64,000 bases of DNA from Pseudopyrenochaeta lycopersici (GCA_003313425.1 NHZP01000002.1:310001-374000); one strand, 5' to 3'. Counted from the first letter of the stretch, positions 33,662 through 44,671 are shown. Made by a program: numbers and translations. Notes: generated by a model from the sequence alone, not told the origin.

Positions 33662-35617
33662 ATGGAGGATTTCGTTTATGCTGCCTTATCCAGCAGCGCT
33701 TCGTCGCCTGAAATTCGTGTCCTTGATATCCACCCGGCTGAGGTCAACGACCCAATCATTTGCGATGTCCGGCACACTGAACTGTCATCCAAATCTCAAT
33801 ACAGAGCGCTTTCGTATTGTTGGGGCAAATCACCACCATCGAAGACCATCATCTGCAACGGCAAACGCTTTGTAATTACCGAGAGCTTATACTTAGCCTT
33901 GCAAAGAATTCGTGAACCTCCTGGGGGGCAATTCCGGCATATTTGGGCCGATGCAATCTGTATCAACCAGGCAGATAAGGCTGAAAAAAATGTACAGGTC
34001 GGGCTTATGTCGCGCATATTTATAGAAGCCGACTTTGTTGATGCCTGGCTTGGTCCCGCAGCTGACGCAAGCGAAAGTCTTATGTCAAGGCTCGAGGAGA
34101 TTGGTGCAAGAGCTCATGCTGCTGGAATAATGGATTTTGCGCCTCAATGGTCGATGATGCTAAGATCAGGGGTATGGTGGACAAGTAAGGGAGAAGCCGA
34201 TTCGTCGATGGATCCACGCTTGATCGATATTTGTGATGCGCTTAACAATCTGTCCGATGACTTGGCAGGCAGCAAGGCGTACAGTGGAATCAACGAATTT
34301 GCAGCACGTGGGTATTGGTCCCGTGTTTGGGTAACTCAGGAGATTGTCACATCGAAGCGTATACAGATCCTATGTGGACCATCTTCACTCTCCTTTCAGA
34401 GTTTCGCTGCGTCAGTATTGTTCGAAGGCTGGCATACCGTGCGACAAAGAGGTGTGCAGTGGCTCAAATCGGCGGATCCGGATCAAGCTCCAGCAGAACA
34501 AGTCGATATAAAAAACCTCTCAAGTTTGGTTGGAGCAAAGAGGCGCTGGTTAGGACAGCTAGGAAAACCACGCGACACACTCTTCGAGCTTTTTATCCGG
34601 ACATGTCTTGGCCACACATATACTTGCGACCAGCGAGCAACTGATATGAGAGATCTCGTGTATGGTCTATTACCCATGGCGAGGGATCGCGAGGATCTGG
34701 GAATTGACATTGATTATGGTAAAAGCGTGCAAGAAGTTTTCACAGATGCTTTCCGCGCCATAATCTATCGCGGATACATGAGCGTCCTGGCCTGGAACCA
34801 ACCGTCCAAAATTGTGCAAGGTCTCCCTTCTTGGGTGCCCGATCTATCAACGCCAATCCCCGATATGTGTGGTGAGCAACGCCACCACAAGATTTATCAG
34901 GCTGCAGGGCCGCAGTCATACCCGCTTCTCCCAACTGTGTTTCCAGCGTTCCTTTCACCTTCTCAAGGCTTAGCACCCCTAACTCTCACATGCTACCCAA
35001 TCGACGTCATTGATATAGTCGGCAAACCATGCCAATCAGACAACACATTCGACGCAGCAGCGACCAATGCCTACCTCCGTGAGATCGAGACTTTTGCCGA
35101 GAGTAGACCGCCGTACCTATCACACCTTGGTACATGTCCCTTGTTGCGCCAAACAAAAGAGCGCTGGGCAGAAGCATATTGGCGAATACCTACCGCTGAC
35201 CAGGTGTACACCGGTGACCGCACTCGGGCGGACCGATCACTTTACAAAGCTTACCTTGAAGTGCGCATTCTCATGTCGTGCGGGGAACCAAAAGATGCAG
35301 CGACGGATCAAGCGCTGGCTGATGGTATAAAAAATCTTAGTCGAGACGCATTCATGTACTGCATCAACCTGGGATACCAGATCACGCGTAAGCCGTTCGT
35401 TTCGAAGAGCGGATATGTCGGGTTGGTGCCGAAAGAAGCGGTCCCAGGGGATAGACTGGTGGTTGTGCAGGGCGCGAGTGTACCTTATGTGTTTCGCGGG
35501 GTAGTGGGTGGGGATGGGGGATGGGAGTTGATTGGAGAGGCATATATTGAGGGGCTAATGGATGGTGAAGTTCTCGAGGATGGAGTTATATCGGCAGAAC
35601 TTTTACAAGTGTATTGA
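33662..35617 (+). CDS. HET-domain (heterokaryon incompatibility) protein
   Basis: A single exon of 651 aa. The HET domain begins at about residue 45 with YRALSYCWG, followed by the expected blocks IWADAICINQAD (about 95) and GYWSRVWVTQEI (about 220). These are the three signature motifs of the family (PF06985), which carries a TIR-like fold in characterised members and triggers cell death on recognition of non-self. The C-terminal part has the usual less conserved region ending in GYVGLVPKEAVPGDRLVVVQGASVPYVFRG, common to many HET proteins. No NACHT, WD or ankyrin part is attached. It lies in the same accessory block as the HeLo-type pseudokinase and F-box genes. The partner that would activate it is unknown. 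Confidence 0.92.
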   Translation: MEDFVYAALSSSASSPEIRVLDIHPAEVNDPIICDVRHTELSSKSQYRALSYCWGKSPPSKTIICNGKRFVITESLYLALQRIREPPGGQFRHIWADAICINQADKAEKNVQVGLMSRIFIEADFVDAWLGPAADASESLMSRLEEIGARAHAAGIMDFAPQWSMMLRSGVWWTSKGEADSSMDPRLIDICDALNNLSDDLAGSKAYSGINEFAARGYWSRVWVTQEIVTSKRIQILCGPSSLSFQSFAASVLFEGWHTVRQRGVQWLKSADPDQAPAEQVDIKNLSSLVGAKRRWLGQLGKPRDTLFELFIRTCLGHTYTCDQRATDMRDLVYGLLPMARDREDLGIDIDYGKSVQEVFTDAFRAIIYRGYMSVLAWNQPSKIVQGLPSWVPDLSTPIPDMCGEQRHHKIYQAAGPQSYPLLPTVFPAFLSPSQGLAPLTLTCYPIDVIDIVGKPCQSDNTFDAAATNAYLREIETFAESRPPYLSHLGTCPLLRQTKERWAEAYWRIPTADQVYTGDRTRADRSLYKAYLEVRILMSCGEPKDAATDQALADGIKNLSRDAFMYCINLGYQITRKPFVSKSGYVGLVPKEAVPGDRLVVVQGASVPYVFRGVVGGDGGWELIGEAYIEGLMDGEVLEDGVISAELLQVY

Positions 35618-37689
35618 AAGAAGGCGTGGTTCATATAATCTGATCAGATGCTCGAACAGTTATTGGTGTGGATGTTGTGATATCTAACAGCGAGTTCGAG
35701 ATACTCATCAGATCAATAACTTACCATATTATGCCTTCATTGGTGTACTGGGCAACAAATTAAGCAACTTTAGTGATACCCTGGTACAGTACTACAATCG
35801 ACCCTCGAAGCGATGCTGGTATCATTTCTGGCCAGTACCGAACAGAGAAATTATAAGCAAAGCCAATCGCAGCGTCGGACATCATCAGCCGACCACAACC
35901 TAATGCTACTCGGTGGCTGAGACTTGCACCGCGGTTCCAATGATAGATTTGACTGCGGCGGTCATAAGGCCAAATCTCTGCCTAATGGGTGTCCCTGTCG
36001 AACCTGATTTCCACGCCGCCATGGCTGCAAAGGCAAAAAGAATTGCCAGTTACAGACTCTGATTACCCGCAGCAACTTTTTAATTTTTGAGTTCCAGATC
36101 ACAGTAGCTTAAATCTCTAACACAGCTCTGTATAGTAGCTTTAGAATAAATCGACATATGTAGGCAAGAACGAAGTGGACAAATAGTTACCTAGGCGTAG
36201 CTAGGATCCCCGTGGTACCACCATAATCGAATCTGAATATTAGTAGTGATAGGCATATAACGCGACGAAAGTGAATGGCCTGCTTGTAACTGTGCTGAGT
36301 TTCTATTGTAGGCGGCATACTTGTAAATATTTTCTTGAATGATTTCTGAACAAGTGTTCAGGGGATCATCGTAAGAATTCAGTAGTTATCTCCGGGACTT
36401 GCGGAACCATGACAACCTATGGGTATCGAGGATCGAACCTCAGCTGCAAATGATAATTAGGCGTGCTTAACCTGAGTATTTTAGAGTGGCGATTATAGCA
36501 ATGCTCATGATGTCTTTGTTCTCTACTGTGAAAGTTCATACTTTTGTTGAATAACACAATTGTACATGACGTTGTCGATTCAGCTTATCTCAGAGTCTGA
36601 GGAGAATTTTGACATGTTTGTTGACTGTGGTGGGGAGGATGACTACACCCGAAATTATCTGAATTCCGAAGTCGTTTTAGCCGTATATTATCAGACAACT
36701 TGCAACACTACCCGCTAGTACTTAGCTATACAGTCTGAAATTGTGTACCTGCCCGTGTAAGCCTACCTGAATCAACTTGCTACACAATTTGAACATGATT
36801 TCCTTAATTGGAAAGAACTGGTCAGGATTTCAGCTCCACTGCCAGTTCAGCCTCATTAACCAGAGCTTGTAAAGATGTATCGGGGATATATGCTTGAACT
36901 TTCCCGACCGACTGTATGTTAGCGGTGAGCAAACAATACGGTCCGGAACTGGAGTCGGCCTCAAGATTGTTGCAGACTACAAAGACTCGCGAGCTCCCTG
37001 TTGCAGTGCGCCGATTTTGGAGCACGCCACCAGAACACCAAATACCTTACCAGAGGCATGGAATCGATGCCAGCCGCCGACAGCGTTAGCACAGAAACAT
37101 TCAACGCATGCTGAGACTTCCGTCACCTGGTCAAAACTCCATAGACTGTCGTTTTCGGCGGCATGTATCCTCAATTTTAACGTTGCTGTTACTGAATCGA
37201 CAAGAAAGATGCAAAATCTTGTTAATCCATGAGGACTCCCGATGCAATGCAAACAAAATACACCTTGTATGCAATGGTTTTCTTGAATAAACTACTAGCA
37301 GCGCTGCCACCATAAGACGAATCTAGCGAACCCAACATTTTGCTAAGCATTCGCTTGCTCATTTCGTCCATTGTGCGAGTTGCAGCTGTGGCTATTGTTC
37401 CCCTTTGCTTCGTATCTGCCGAGAAAACTTGTCCTTCCTTTTGCCACAAGCAAACAGCTAATAGGAACTACAGTCTACACAAGCAATCGGCGCATTAACT
37501 TGACTAACGTATATGCATTGCAAACGATGTGCGGGGAAGAACAATTGTATTGATTATTCTGCGGCCTTGGCTTCACCCAGCGAACACGAATAGACTTTAA
37601 AAGATATGACTCATATCTCTGAATTGCATGAATTGCATGAATTGCATGAGAAAAACATGACTATTACCTTCTCCTACCTATCTATCCAT
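35618..37689. other. Long intergenic, gene-poor
   Basis: No supportable gene was found. The frames at 36822-37313 lack domain or splice support. A T-arm-like GGTTCGATCC occurs on the minus strand near 36434-36444 without a fitting cloverleaf. The block is moderately AT-rich. Confidence 0.4.
37621..37647 (+). repeat. Three-copy 9-bp tandem repeat (GAATTGCAT)
   Basis: Three perfect head-to-tail copies, followed by GAG. It is isolated, and a copy-number polymorphism is possible. Confidence 0.9.
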
Positions 37690-37960
37690 AGGTTAGCTGC
37701 TTCCTCGCGCATACAGCGTCTTTCCTAGCTTCTATTAGCCTTCTAAGGTACTGAGGTGCCTAAGCCACGGACGGGTAGCGCTACACTCATCTAAAAACAT
37801 GACAGTCTGGTGCTCGCCAGCGCCGAACAGAGGCTCGGCGCTTGACATCGTTCTGGGCCGTAATTTTATGTGTACGGTAAGCTCGTCATTGGCTTAGTTT
37901 CTTTGTTCAAGCTGTCGCACAGTGCTATGATCTTAAAACTGACTCTACCTAATAAACCCA
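37690..37960 (-). mobile_element. Possible second Tc1/mariner relic
   Basis: On the minus strand, VKRRASVRRW in one frame and then VMFLDECSATR in the adjacent frame resemble the stretch around the first catalytic Asp of Tc1-like transposases. FLDEC is shared with the relic at 28.4-29.5 kb. The +strand words CACTCATCTAA occur in both places. The two pieces are in different frames and nothing else of the enzyme is readable, so this would be a small, badly decayed copy. Confidence 0.3.
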
Positions 37961-38411
37961 TCTCTTTCTTGAGCTTGCCACACGCAGTCTTTGGCTTCTG
38001 TTTAACTGTTCGAAGCAAGTGCTGATGATCATGTATGGCTCTCATTAGAACTTGATGTAGTGCTATTCGTGAACGCCCATCGCTAGATAGTTTTGGAGAT
38101 CATGCTGGAAGAGCAGCAAAGAGCACTTGCAACCGTACGATAGGGCACGCGTGCCTCAACCTAGGCTACAATATATGTGTGCTGGACAGGCAATAATAAA
38201 GCATTTAATCTTCCATTGCCAGGAACCTGAGTACCAAAAGACCTCATTTGGGTGGCGTAGTGTTGTGAAGTGATGCATCTGACACAATCTTTGTGTTCCA
38301 CACGGGCCCGTGCTCGCGTTTCCACACTGATATGAAGTAGAAATGCTAATCAAATAGTATTATGAATGATATATATTCTATATTCAAAAATTTTCTCAAC
38401 AATCACTAAAT

Positions 38412-38499
38412 GGTCGCTTAGCTCAGTTGGTCTAGAGCGTGGTGCTAATAGCTTATGCTTGCAACGCCAAGGTCGCGAGTTCGACCCTCGTAGTGACCA
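38412..38499 (+). tRNA. tRNA-Ile (anticodon AAT) with 13-nt intron, copy 1
   Basis: Acceptor GGTCGCT/AGTGACC, D arm GCTC...GAGC, T arm with GTTCGACCC, discriminator A. The anticodon loop is CTAATAA after removing a 13-nt intron (GCTTATGCTTGCA) that sits one base 3' of the anticodon, the canonical place for eukaryotic nuclear tRNA introns. The D loop is one base longer than in copy 2 (GGTCTA versus GGTTA), which is tolerated in many tRNAs. A T-rich run follows at 38506. Confidence 0.88.
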
Positions 38500-38824
38500 G
38501 TGATTCTTTTTTTTCCAGTTTTTAACCCTCTCATAGACCAGACCAGAATATGACTACTCTTTACTACAGTTGCTAGCCAAGTTAGTGTTTTCTCTGTTTC
38601 GCCAGTAATATATTTACTAGCTATTATGAGTAGGGTAACTGAGCAATTCAGCAGGCGGGTTGCTTGTACACTATCATTTTTCTTTTATGGTAAGTAATTT
38701 GATTAGTGGAGTGTGATTTGAGTTTTTTGCTTTCCCTCTCTATAGCAGATTGAGATGACAGAGCCCTTTAGCATCTTCCTGCTTCTAAAGTAGAAATATG
38801 AAAATGCTACGCTTAGTAGAAAGA
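38500..38824. other. Intergenic, AT-rich
   Basis: Lies between tRNA-Ile copy 1 and the end of the zinc-motif gene. No gene was seen. A T-run at 38506-38520 probably ends polymerase III transcription. Confidence 0.5.
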
Positions 38825-40790
38825 CTAAACGCATGTAATCATGAGATCAGAAAAAAAAGCTCTCGGAGTTCTACTCCCTCTGTCGTTCTCAAGCTCGTGC
38901 CTGTGGTGCTTCACCAAGTCCTCGCCGTTCTTGCGTAGACGAAGTTGGTCTAAGCTTGCGTGCCACAGTTCTTTGCCCTCTGCCGAAACCAGGCTAATGC
39001 CTCGATTGTTGAAATCTAATACCCTGCTCTCTGCTTTCAGAAGATACGGCCCGTAAGTCGAGAAATCAAGCTTTTGTATCCTCATCGCCGCGTTTTGTGC
39101 GCCATGGAGTATCCAGATCCTGACCCTTCCCATCTTGTTCATGACTGGTCTACGTCCATGCCAGTATTTGAATGGACCCCTCTCGCCTATCTGTCCAACT
39201 TGGCGGGCTTCTCTTTCATTGTGGCCTTTGCTGAGAGCTGGCGGTACTAATGTGGATGCAGGTAAAGCGGTCGGCATGGCCAGAGGCTTTAAAGAGCGCG
39301 GCCAGGAAACCTCCACTGGGCGCCTCGATAACGTCAAGTCTGGAACTAAGTCATGGAACAACTGTAGAGGGATCACTTGTTGGATGTTTTTGTGATCAGG
39401 GGGTCGGTGTGTCAAGGTTTTCGTGGAGGCCGGCAAACCACAGTAGGCGACATAATCAAGCTGAGAGTCTTGCGGTATGGTAAAACGTCCATCACATTTC
39501 TGATCCGTGCATCTTTTCCTCCTGGCAACGTAATTCCCGCTCTTGATACACCAAAGTGGTTGGTAGTCTTTGTCTGGTAGACCACAGGCTTTACATCTAA
39601 TGTGAACCACTGACGGCTTCGTGGGATCCATTTCATATTTCTGGGACACCTTTGTCATGTTGAAGTGTGCAATTTCTATAACCATTAGTACGCAATACTG
39701 GTCTTGTAATAATATAATGCCACTGTACCTGATTCATTCGGAGGCAGCTGCACTCGGCTTATCGGTCTTAATTTCCCAGGCTTGATCATTTCTGCGATGT
39801 TCTTGTTGAGTTCCTCCTCAGCAACAGTAGCAAGTACCTTCGATGCATGGTAGTGATGTGGTCGAACACCGCTCTTATTGATCATAGTCGTATTAAATTT
39901 CTCGTAGAAGCTGCCTTTATATGCTAGCCCAGCCAACTCATGTGCAATACGTAAGATCGTGTCCTGTCGGGCGCCATAACGCGCGGCCCCAGGTGACAGA
40001 AACACTTGTGGATGATATGCGGGCACGACTAAATGTGCGAGAGATTTCCCGAACGTCGTGTCGCTCGGCAACCACTCTAGATGTAGGATGATGCTTTCGT
40101 ACTCGCCCTATAGTTGGAATGGCTCGAGATCGTAAATTTGTGACATCCTGTCGCGGACCTTCTTACTATACACAACTTCCACCTTCGCCGCCATGTTTGA
40201 CCGAATCGTGGAGAGCCATGCTTCGTGGATACCAAGGATGGTCTGCGGATATACCTGCAGACCATCGATGCTTTCGCGTCGTGAGAGATGATCGAAAATA
40301 AACGTCTTTCCGGGCACGAAACTGTTCGCAATGATCATCCAGACACAAGAGTTTATTGCATCTTCTGTTTCTCCTTCATGTGGTGTGAGGGTTTGAAAGG
40401 AGGGATTATGCAAATGATGAGCGATGGACCACTTAAGGCTACCTGATGGGGGTACTAATTCATCCTTCCTCCGGGGGCAGGCCCATGACTGTGACTCAAG
40501 CTCCTGGAACTCACGCAAGGCTTCTGGAAGATCGAAGACATAATCTTGCTGTGTTTTAAATACTGAAAATACGTTAATATGTAGCAGAATACCAAGCATA
40601 CGGTATTGTATCAAACTGGATTTGCTGCGGATTCTAGCTGACGGAGGTGTGGTTCACGCTGCTTTAGCCGGTGGAGGGCGCGCGGATGGAGACAATGCTC
40701 AGGCGAAGATAGCCAGAAATCGCCAAAGAGGCGATATCTACCCCTGCCGTGCGCTCCATGGTGAGACGCAACCTCATGTGTCGGAATCAT
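38825..40790 (-). pseudogene. Unknown fungal protein with C-terminal zinc motif, interrupted by an in-frame TAG
   Basis: Minus-strand model: exon 1 40790-40617 (MIPTHEVASHHGAHG...), exon 2 40548-39729, exon 3 39675-38825, 615 codons in one continuous frame. Intron 1 (68 nt) has an uncommon GTTTGA donor. Intron 2 (53 nt, GTACAG...TTATAG with TACTAAT) is good. A TAG at 40108-40110 breaks exon 2 between EPFQL and GEYES, although both sides read as good coding sequence. Either it is a nonsense mutation (or sequencing error), or CTATAG is a real acceptor of an in-frame intron with a weak GTGTAT donor at about 40173. The product has CKACG...WC...CTDQKC (exon 3), which could hold one zinc ion. I do not recognise the family. 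Confidence 0.5.
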
Positions 40791-41180
40791 ATAAAGGGCG
40801 TTAGAATGTTTTTAGCGAAGCGCTTGACTACTGGCGCGACACACGATGTGTGAGTGAGTGAGTGAGTGTGTGTGTGTGTGTAGCGGTCAGCTTGGCAAGG
40901 AAATGGTGGGTGTATTGATAGAACCTAGTAAGATGTCGTCGCTGGTATCGTTGAGTGCAGAGAATAAGGGCAGCCCGCTACAAACAATCGTAGCTTATGC
41001 ACAGGCCATGTTTCCTGGTGCACGTGCCATACTACCCGCCAAAGCACACAATTATTGACACGCTGCCTAATCAAGATTGTCAAGGCCTCCAAATGGTCAT
41101 GCTTGCGTATTGTGGCTTATTATAGCAATAAAATTCATCAATATAACTATCTTTGGCTAGAATATTTCCATCAATAAACA
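40791..41180. other. Intergenic with TG-rich microsatellite
   Basis: The upstream region of the zinc-motif gene and 5' flank of tRNA-Ile copy 2. Apart from the simple repeat listed next, nothing is seen. Confidence 0.5.
40850..40881 (+). repeat. GTGA then GT microsatellite
   Basis: Four GTGA units run into about eight GT units, a compound simple repeat. Confidence 0.9.
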
Positions 41181-41267
41181 GGTCGCTTAGCTCAGTTGGT
41201 TAGAGCGTGGTGCTAATAGCTTCTGCTTGCAACGCCAAGGTCGCGAGTTCGACCCTCGTAGTGACCA
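41181..41267 (+). tRNA. tRNA-Ile (anticodon AAT) with 13-nt intron, copy 2
   Basis: Same cloverleaf as the copy at 38412, with the standard D loop GTTGGTTA and an intron differing by one base (GCTTCTGCTTGCA). The spliced length is 74 nt. T-runs follow within 15 bases (TTTTCTTTTTTTT), a strong polymerase III terminator. Flanking sequences of the two copies are unrelated, so any duplication did not include much flank or is old. Confidence 0.93.
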
Positions 41268-41691
41268 ATAACATTTTCTTTTTTTTCTTTTATTGTCCTG
41301 ATAATCTATACCTAATACTATCTCACCCTCGATAACTTTTTGCGACGCTTATTAAGTTCCCTATCAGCTCAGGACTCCATCGCCGGTTTGTTTTCGGCGG
41401 CATCGTCTGTTAGTTTCAATGGGCTTTGTCACTGAATTGACGTGATAATTAGATGCGAACGGCATCAACCCAAAGTACACGATGGTTGTCGCTCGGACTC
41501 ATATTGGCACGCAGGTTTCCTAGATGCCGAGTCAAGATCAAATGTGACTTTCAAATTTGAATTTTCGTGGCTTAGAATGGATAGCCAATTCCGGCCGCCG
41601 TCCTGAAGTCTTCATGTGTACGAAAGTGCTTCGTATGTTGACTCAAGGAACGCTGGGCAATTAGAACAAAACATGATGATAATCCCCCGCC
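41268..41691. other. Intergenic, no gene seen
   Basis: The 3' flank of tRNA-Ile copy 2 and of the minus-strand GH76 gene. No features beyond the T-run after the tRNA. Confidence 0.5.
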
Positions 41692-43157
41692 CTAGCAGCT
41701 CAACGCTGCGGCAAATGCAATCGCCATCACTGCCGTGATAGACGTCACAATTGTGCCTGCCGACCCGGTGCTCTGCGGAGATGCAGTACCTGAAGTACCC
41801 GATGGCCCCGCGCTTTGTGTTGTGCTATTACTCTTGCTATCTCCACCACTCTGAAGCGCCTTGGCCTGCGGATACAACAATGCCTGCACAACCTCCAACG
41901 CACCAAACACCTCACCCAAATTGCCGTCCTTCGCACTAGCAGGTTCCCAGTCGGCCTCAACATTTGTCCAGTTCAGACGGCAAGATACATCTCCTCCGCT
42001 TCCATCACAAGCGCGCGCAGCTCCTTTTGCGGAGGCTTGAAGAACTTTGTTGATGTCATCTGCGACAATTGGTGCGGCTATGGCAGTGCGAGCAAGCGAG
42101 CGTACTGTGATACCTTTGAAGGCACGCTGGTCGATGCTGCACCTTTCGTAATTTTCACACATAGTTTCCACGAGGACAGGGTTATCATCAGCTATGCGGA
42201 AGACAGATGAAGCGCTGATTAGGCCTTTCACGGCATCCGTCCAGTTCTGCGCACCATTCGTCTACAAAAGTCAATATTGCATATCGAAAAGATATAGGTT
42301 GGCTTACCATATTGTACAAAAGCGCCGCACCTTCAGCGTATATGCCCTGCTGAGCGCTCCATTGAATTTGGTTGACTGTGCATTCTTTGCTAGCTATGGC
42401 ACCGTTGTAGACTTCGAAGGATTTGCTGATAAGTCCGTTGTCCTTCGCCCAAGTGTACGACTTCTCGGCCCATTGCGTGTATGTCTGGTTTCCAGTAAAC
42501 TTTGCCAAACGAGCAGCGAGAAGAAAGAAATTTGCATTCGAGCCGGCGTCTTTGTATGCATAACCACTGTTGAAAGTGAAGATCTGAAAGCGCAGACCGC
42601 CACCATTGCAGGTTTCGTTCTTCTCTTCTGCTACAAGTCGCTGAACTTGAGTGTTGAATACGTTTACAGCGTAGTCAGCCCACTCTCCTCTCTTAGGCTT
42701 TGAAAGCCCTACTTCTGCGGCAGTCATTGCTGCCAAGCCCCATGTACTTTGATCCTCGTTGCCAAGTTGAGCTGTTTGATTCACTGGCATGAAAGCGTCC
42801 CACTCGCCAGTTTGCCACTGGAGAGCTTCCGAAACGAGCGAATCATACTGAGAGTCGCCAGTGAGGTGGGAATACTCAATCAACCCATGGAAAACGGCGC
42901 CAGCTTCCCACCAGTAGTAATCGTCTGAGAACAGGCCAGGAGTTAGGTTTTCCTTCAGACTCTCATTGTATGCTGCAACGATGCCACCAGCAAGCGTTTT
43001 TGCTGTGGACCTGATAGAATCTGAAAGCGTCAGACGCAGGTCGTTTGCGCTTGAACAGGGTAATTTCACCTTGGCTATTGACGTCCAACTCGAGCGCGAT
43101 GGCCTGATTGGCAAGGTAAGTAAAAGCGAGCGACAGCACGCTGGTGCGTGCGAACAT
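41692..43157 (-). CDS. GH76 GPI-anchored cell-wall alpha-1,6-mannanase (DFG5/DCW1 type)
   Basis: Three exons on the minus strand, 43157-43070, 43020-42308 and 42261-41692, give 456 aa. The introns are 49 nt (GTGAAA...TTTCAG) and 46 nt (GTAAGC...TTGTAG). The start MFARTSVLSLAF gives a signal peptide ending near AIALE. The GH76 domain shows TPGLFSDDYYWWEAGAVFHGLIEYSHLTGD, GNEDQSTWGLAAMTAAE (the DD/ED-type catalytic area), then AYKDAGSNANFFLLAARLA and QGIYAEGAALLYNM. A Ser/Thr/Gly-rich stretch (about 400-435) and a hydrophobic C-terminal tail (IVTSITAVMAIAFAAALSC) signal GPI anchoring. Such proteins are thought to transfer GPI-mannoproteins to cell-wall glucan and are important for wall growth. 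Whether it belongs with the adjacent catabolic genes is doubtful. Confidence 0.92.
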
Positions 43158-43414
43158 GACGAAGACAGAAAGCAAAACCAATTGGTTGAAAAGGCAGTGA
43201 GCGACTTAATGCCAAACAAAAGACTAGATGGCCGACGTTGACGTTTTGAGATGTCTGTGTAGGATCGGACAACAGCCTGTCTTGTTTGCCGTTTTCCGAT
43301 CCATCCAATCATAACTCAACTCCAAATGACATGCTGGACGCCTCACCGGATTCTAATTTCGGTTGCAGGCACCAAAGGGCCTTGAAGCACGGCCCCTCGC
43401 TGATGCCATGATGT

Positions 43415-44671
43415 TCACAAGGATTTACGACTAATTCCCATTTTTGCGATGAGGGCTTCTGCAATGTCGTGGGCAAAACCTTCGTCATTGATTGCGCGGG
43501 TATCTTCAACGACTTCGATGCATTTGCCGGCCAACCCACTCTTAATGGCCTCGAAAAGAGCAGCATCTGCTTTTGCGTCTTCGAATGGTGCTCCGGGGAC
43601 CGCAATTGCGCTCACGCCGCCAGTTGGTAGCCATACTTGAATCGCATTGGGATCCTTCGCGTGCTTTAATAGCTTATCAACCATTGCACTGCCCACTTGC
43701 CGCGCTTCCTCTTCCGACGTTCTCATCAAGGTCACAACTGAATTGTGTTCATATAGCTTCCTATTTTTGTACTTTTCTGGCACAGTGCTTGGCGGGCCGA
43801 AGTTCGTCATGTCAGTCGCTCCGACAGAGATGATATTCGGTAAACCAGCTTCCGCTGCAGCTTCGAGACGATGCGGCCCAGCGCTCATGACGCCTCCTGT
43901 GAGATGGTCGCATAGCTCAGTAGTCGTGAGATCGAGAACTGCATCGAGCCCGCCTTCACGGATCAGCCGCTCCATTGCTTTTCCGCCGTGGCCAGTCGCG
44001 TGGAAGATGTAAGTCTCGATGTCGTAGTATGTTTCAAGGTGTCTCCGAATGGCATCTACAGCAGGAGTAGTGACTCCGAACATGGTTATGCCGACACGCA
44101 AGATTGTCTTGCTGACATTAATTTTGTTATGCCTTGTGGTGTATGCGTGTGCCATGCCCGCAATCGCTGCGCCTGCGTTACATAGGATTTTGCATAGCAC
44201 TTGATTCAACCCAGAAACATCCACTACTGAATACATCAGCGTGATATCTGTCTCTTCAATGATGGGACCAGTATCGCCACTTGCAATTGTCGAAACGATC
44301 ATCTTTGGGAATCCAATTGGTAGAGCATTCCTCATGACCTCTGCTGCGAGCGATGTACCCCCAGATCCGCCTGCTGCAATGATCGCATTGATGGAGCCTT
44401 CAGAGAAAAGCTTCTTAACGGCATTTGTTGCGGCGTTGGCCATAACCTTGATGGCCTCCCCACGCGAAAACTGGCTAGCGTCCGTTTCATCTGCATACTC
44501 TCGTAACAATTCCTTTGAGCCGATTGTGATTGCATTATGCTGTGTGGATGTGCGCCCTACATCAATGAATGTGACATTGACATTATGTTGCAAGAGTTCG
44601 TGGTGCAGGAAGAGGAGCTCTTCTAGCTTGGTGTCGCAAGTACCGATCAGTACTACGTTAGGTATTGTCAT
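43415..44671 (-). CDS. Tm-1-like ATP-binding UPF0261 domain protein
   Basis: A single exon of 418 aa from MTIPNVVLIGTCDTKLEEL, which matches the usual family start. The frame is open 29 codons further to an ATG at 44758, which would add a Thr/Cys-containing extension of uncertain value. Conserved blocks are VLIGTCDTK (start), IIAAGGSGGTSLAAEVMR (about 95), VSTIASGDTGPII (about 125), ATGHGGKAMERLI (about 220), DLTTTELCDHLTGG (about 240) and VWLPTGGVSAI (about 350). This is the UPF0261 fold (PF06792) that forms the N-terminal half of tomato Tm-1, where it binds ATP and blocks a viral replicase. Microbial members stand alone with no settled function and commonly neighbour the TIM-barrel partner. 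Here that partner is the divergent gene starting at 44833. Confidence 0.9.
   Translation of the reverse strand: MTIPNVVLIGTCDTKLEELLFLHHELLQHNVNVTFIDVGRTSTQHNAITIGSKELLREYADETDASQFSRGEAIKVMANAATNAVKKLFSEGSINAIIAAGGSGGTSLAAEVMRNALPIGFPKMIVSTIASGDTGPIIEETDITLMYSVVDVSGLNQVLCKILCNAGAAIAGMAHAYTTRHNKINVSKTILRVGITMFGVTTPAVDAIRRHLETYYDIETYIFHATGHGGKAMERLIREGGLDAVLDLTTTELCDHLTGGVMSAGPHRLEAAAEAGLPNIISVGATDMTNFGPPSTVPEKYKNRKLYEHNSVVTLMRTSEEEARQVGSAMVDKLLKHAKDPNAIQVWLPTGGVSAIAVPGAPFEDAKADAALFEAIKSGLAGKCIEVVEDTRAINDEGFAHDIAEALIAKMGISRKSL

Noticed and set aside
36400..36480. Possible minus-strand tRNA (GGTTCGATCC T-arm-like sequence)
   Set aside because: The T stem does not pair over five bases and no acceptor or anticodon arm fits.
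37840..37900. Short GC palindrome AGCGCCGA/TCGGCGCT as a terminator or origin element
   Set aside because: It falls in the possible transposase relic and is explained as chance or relic coding; no function can be supported.
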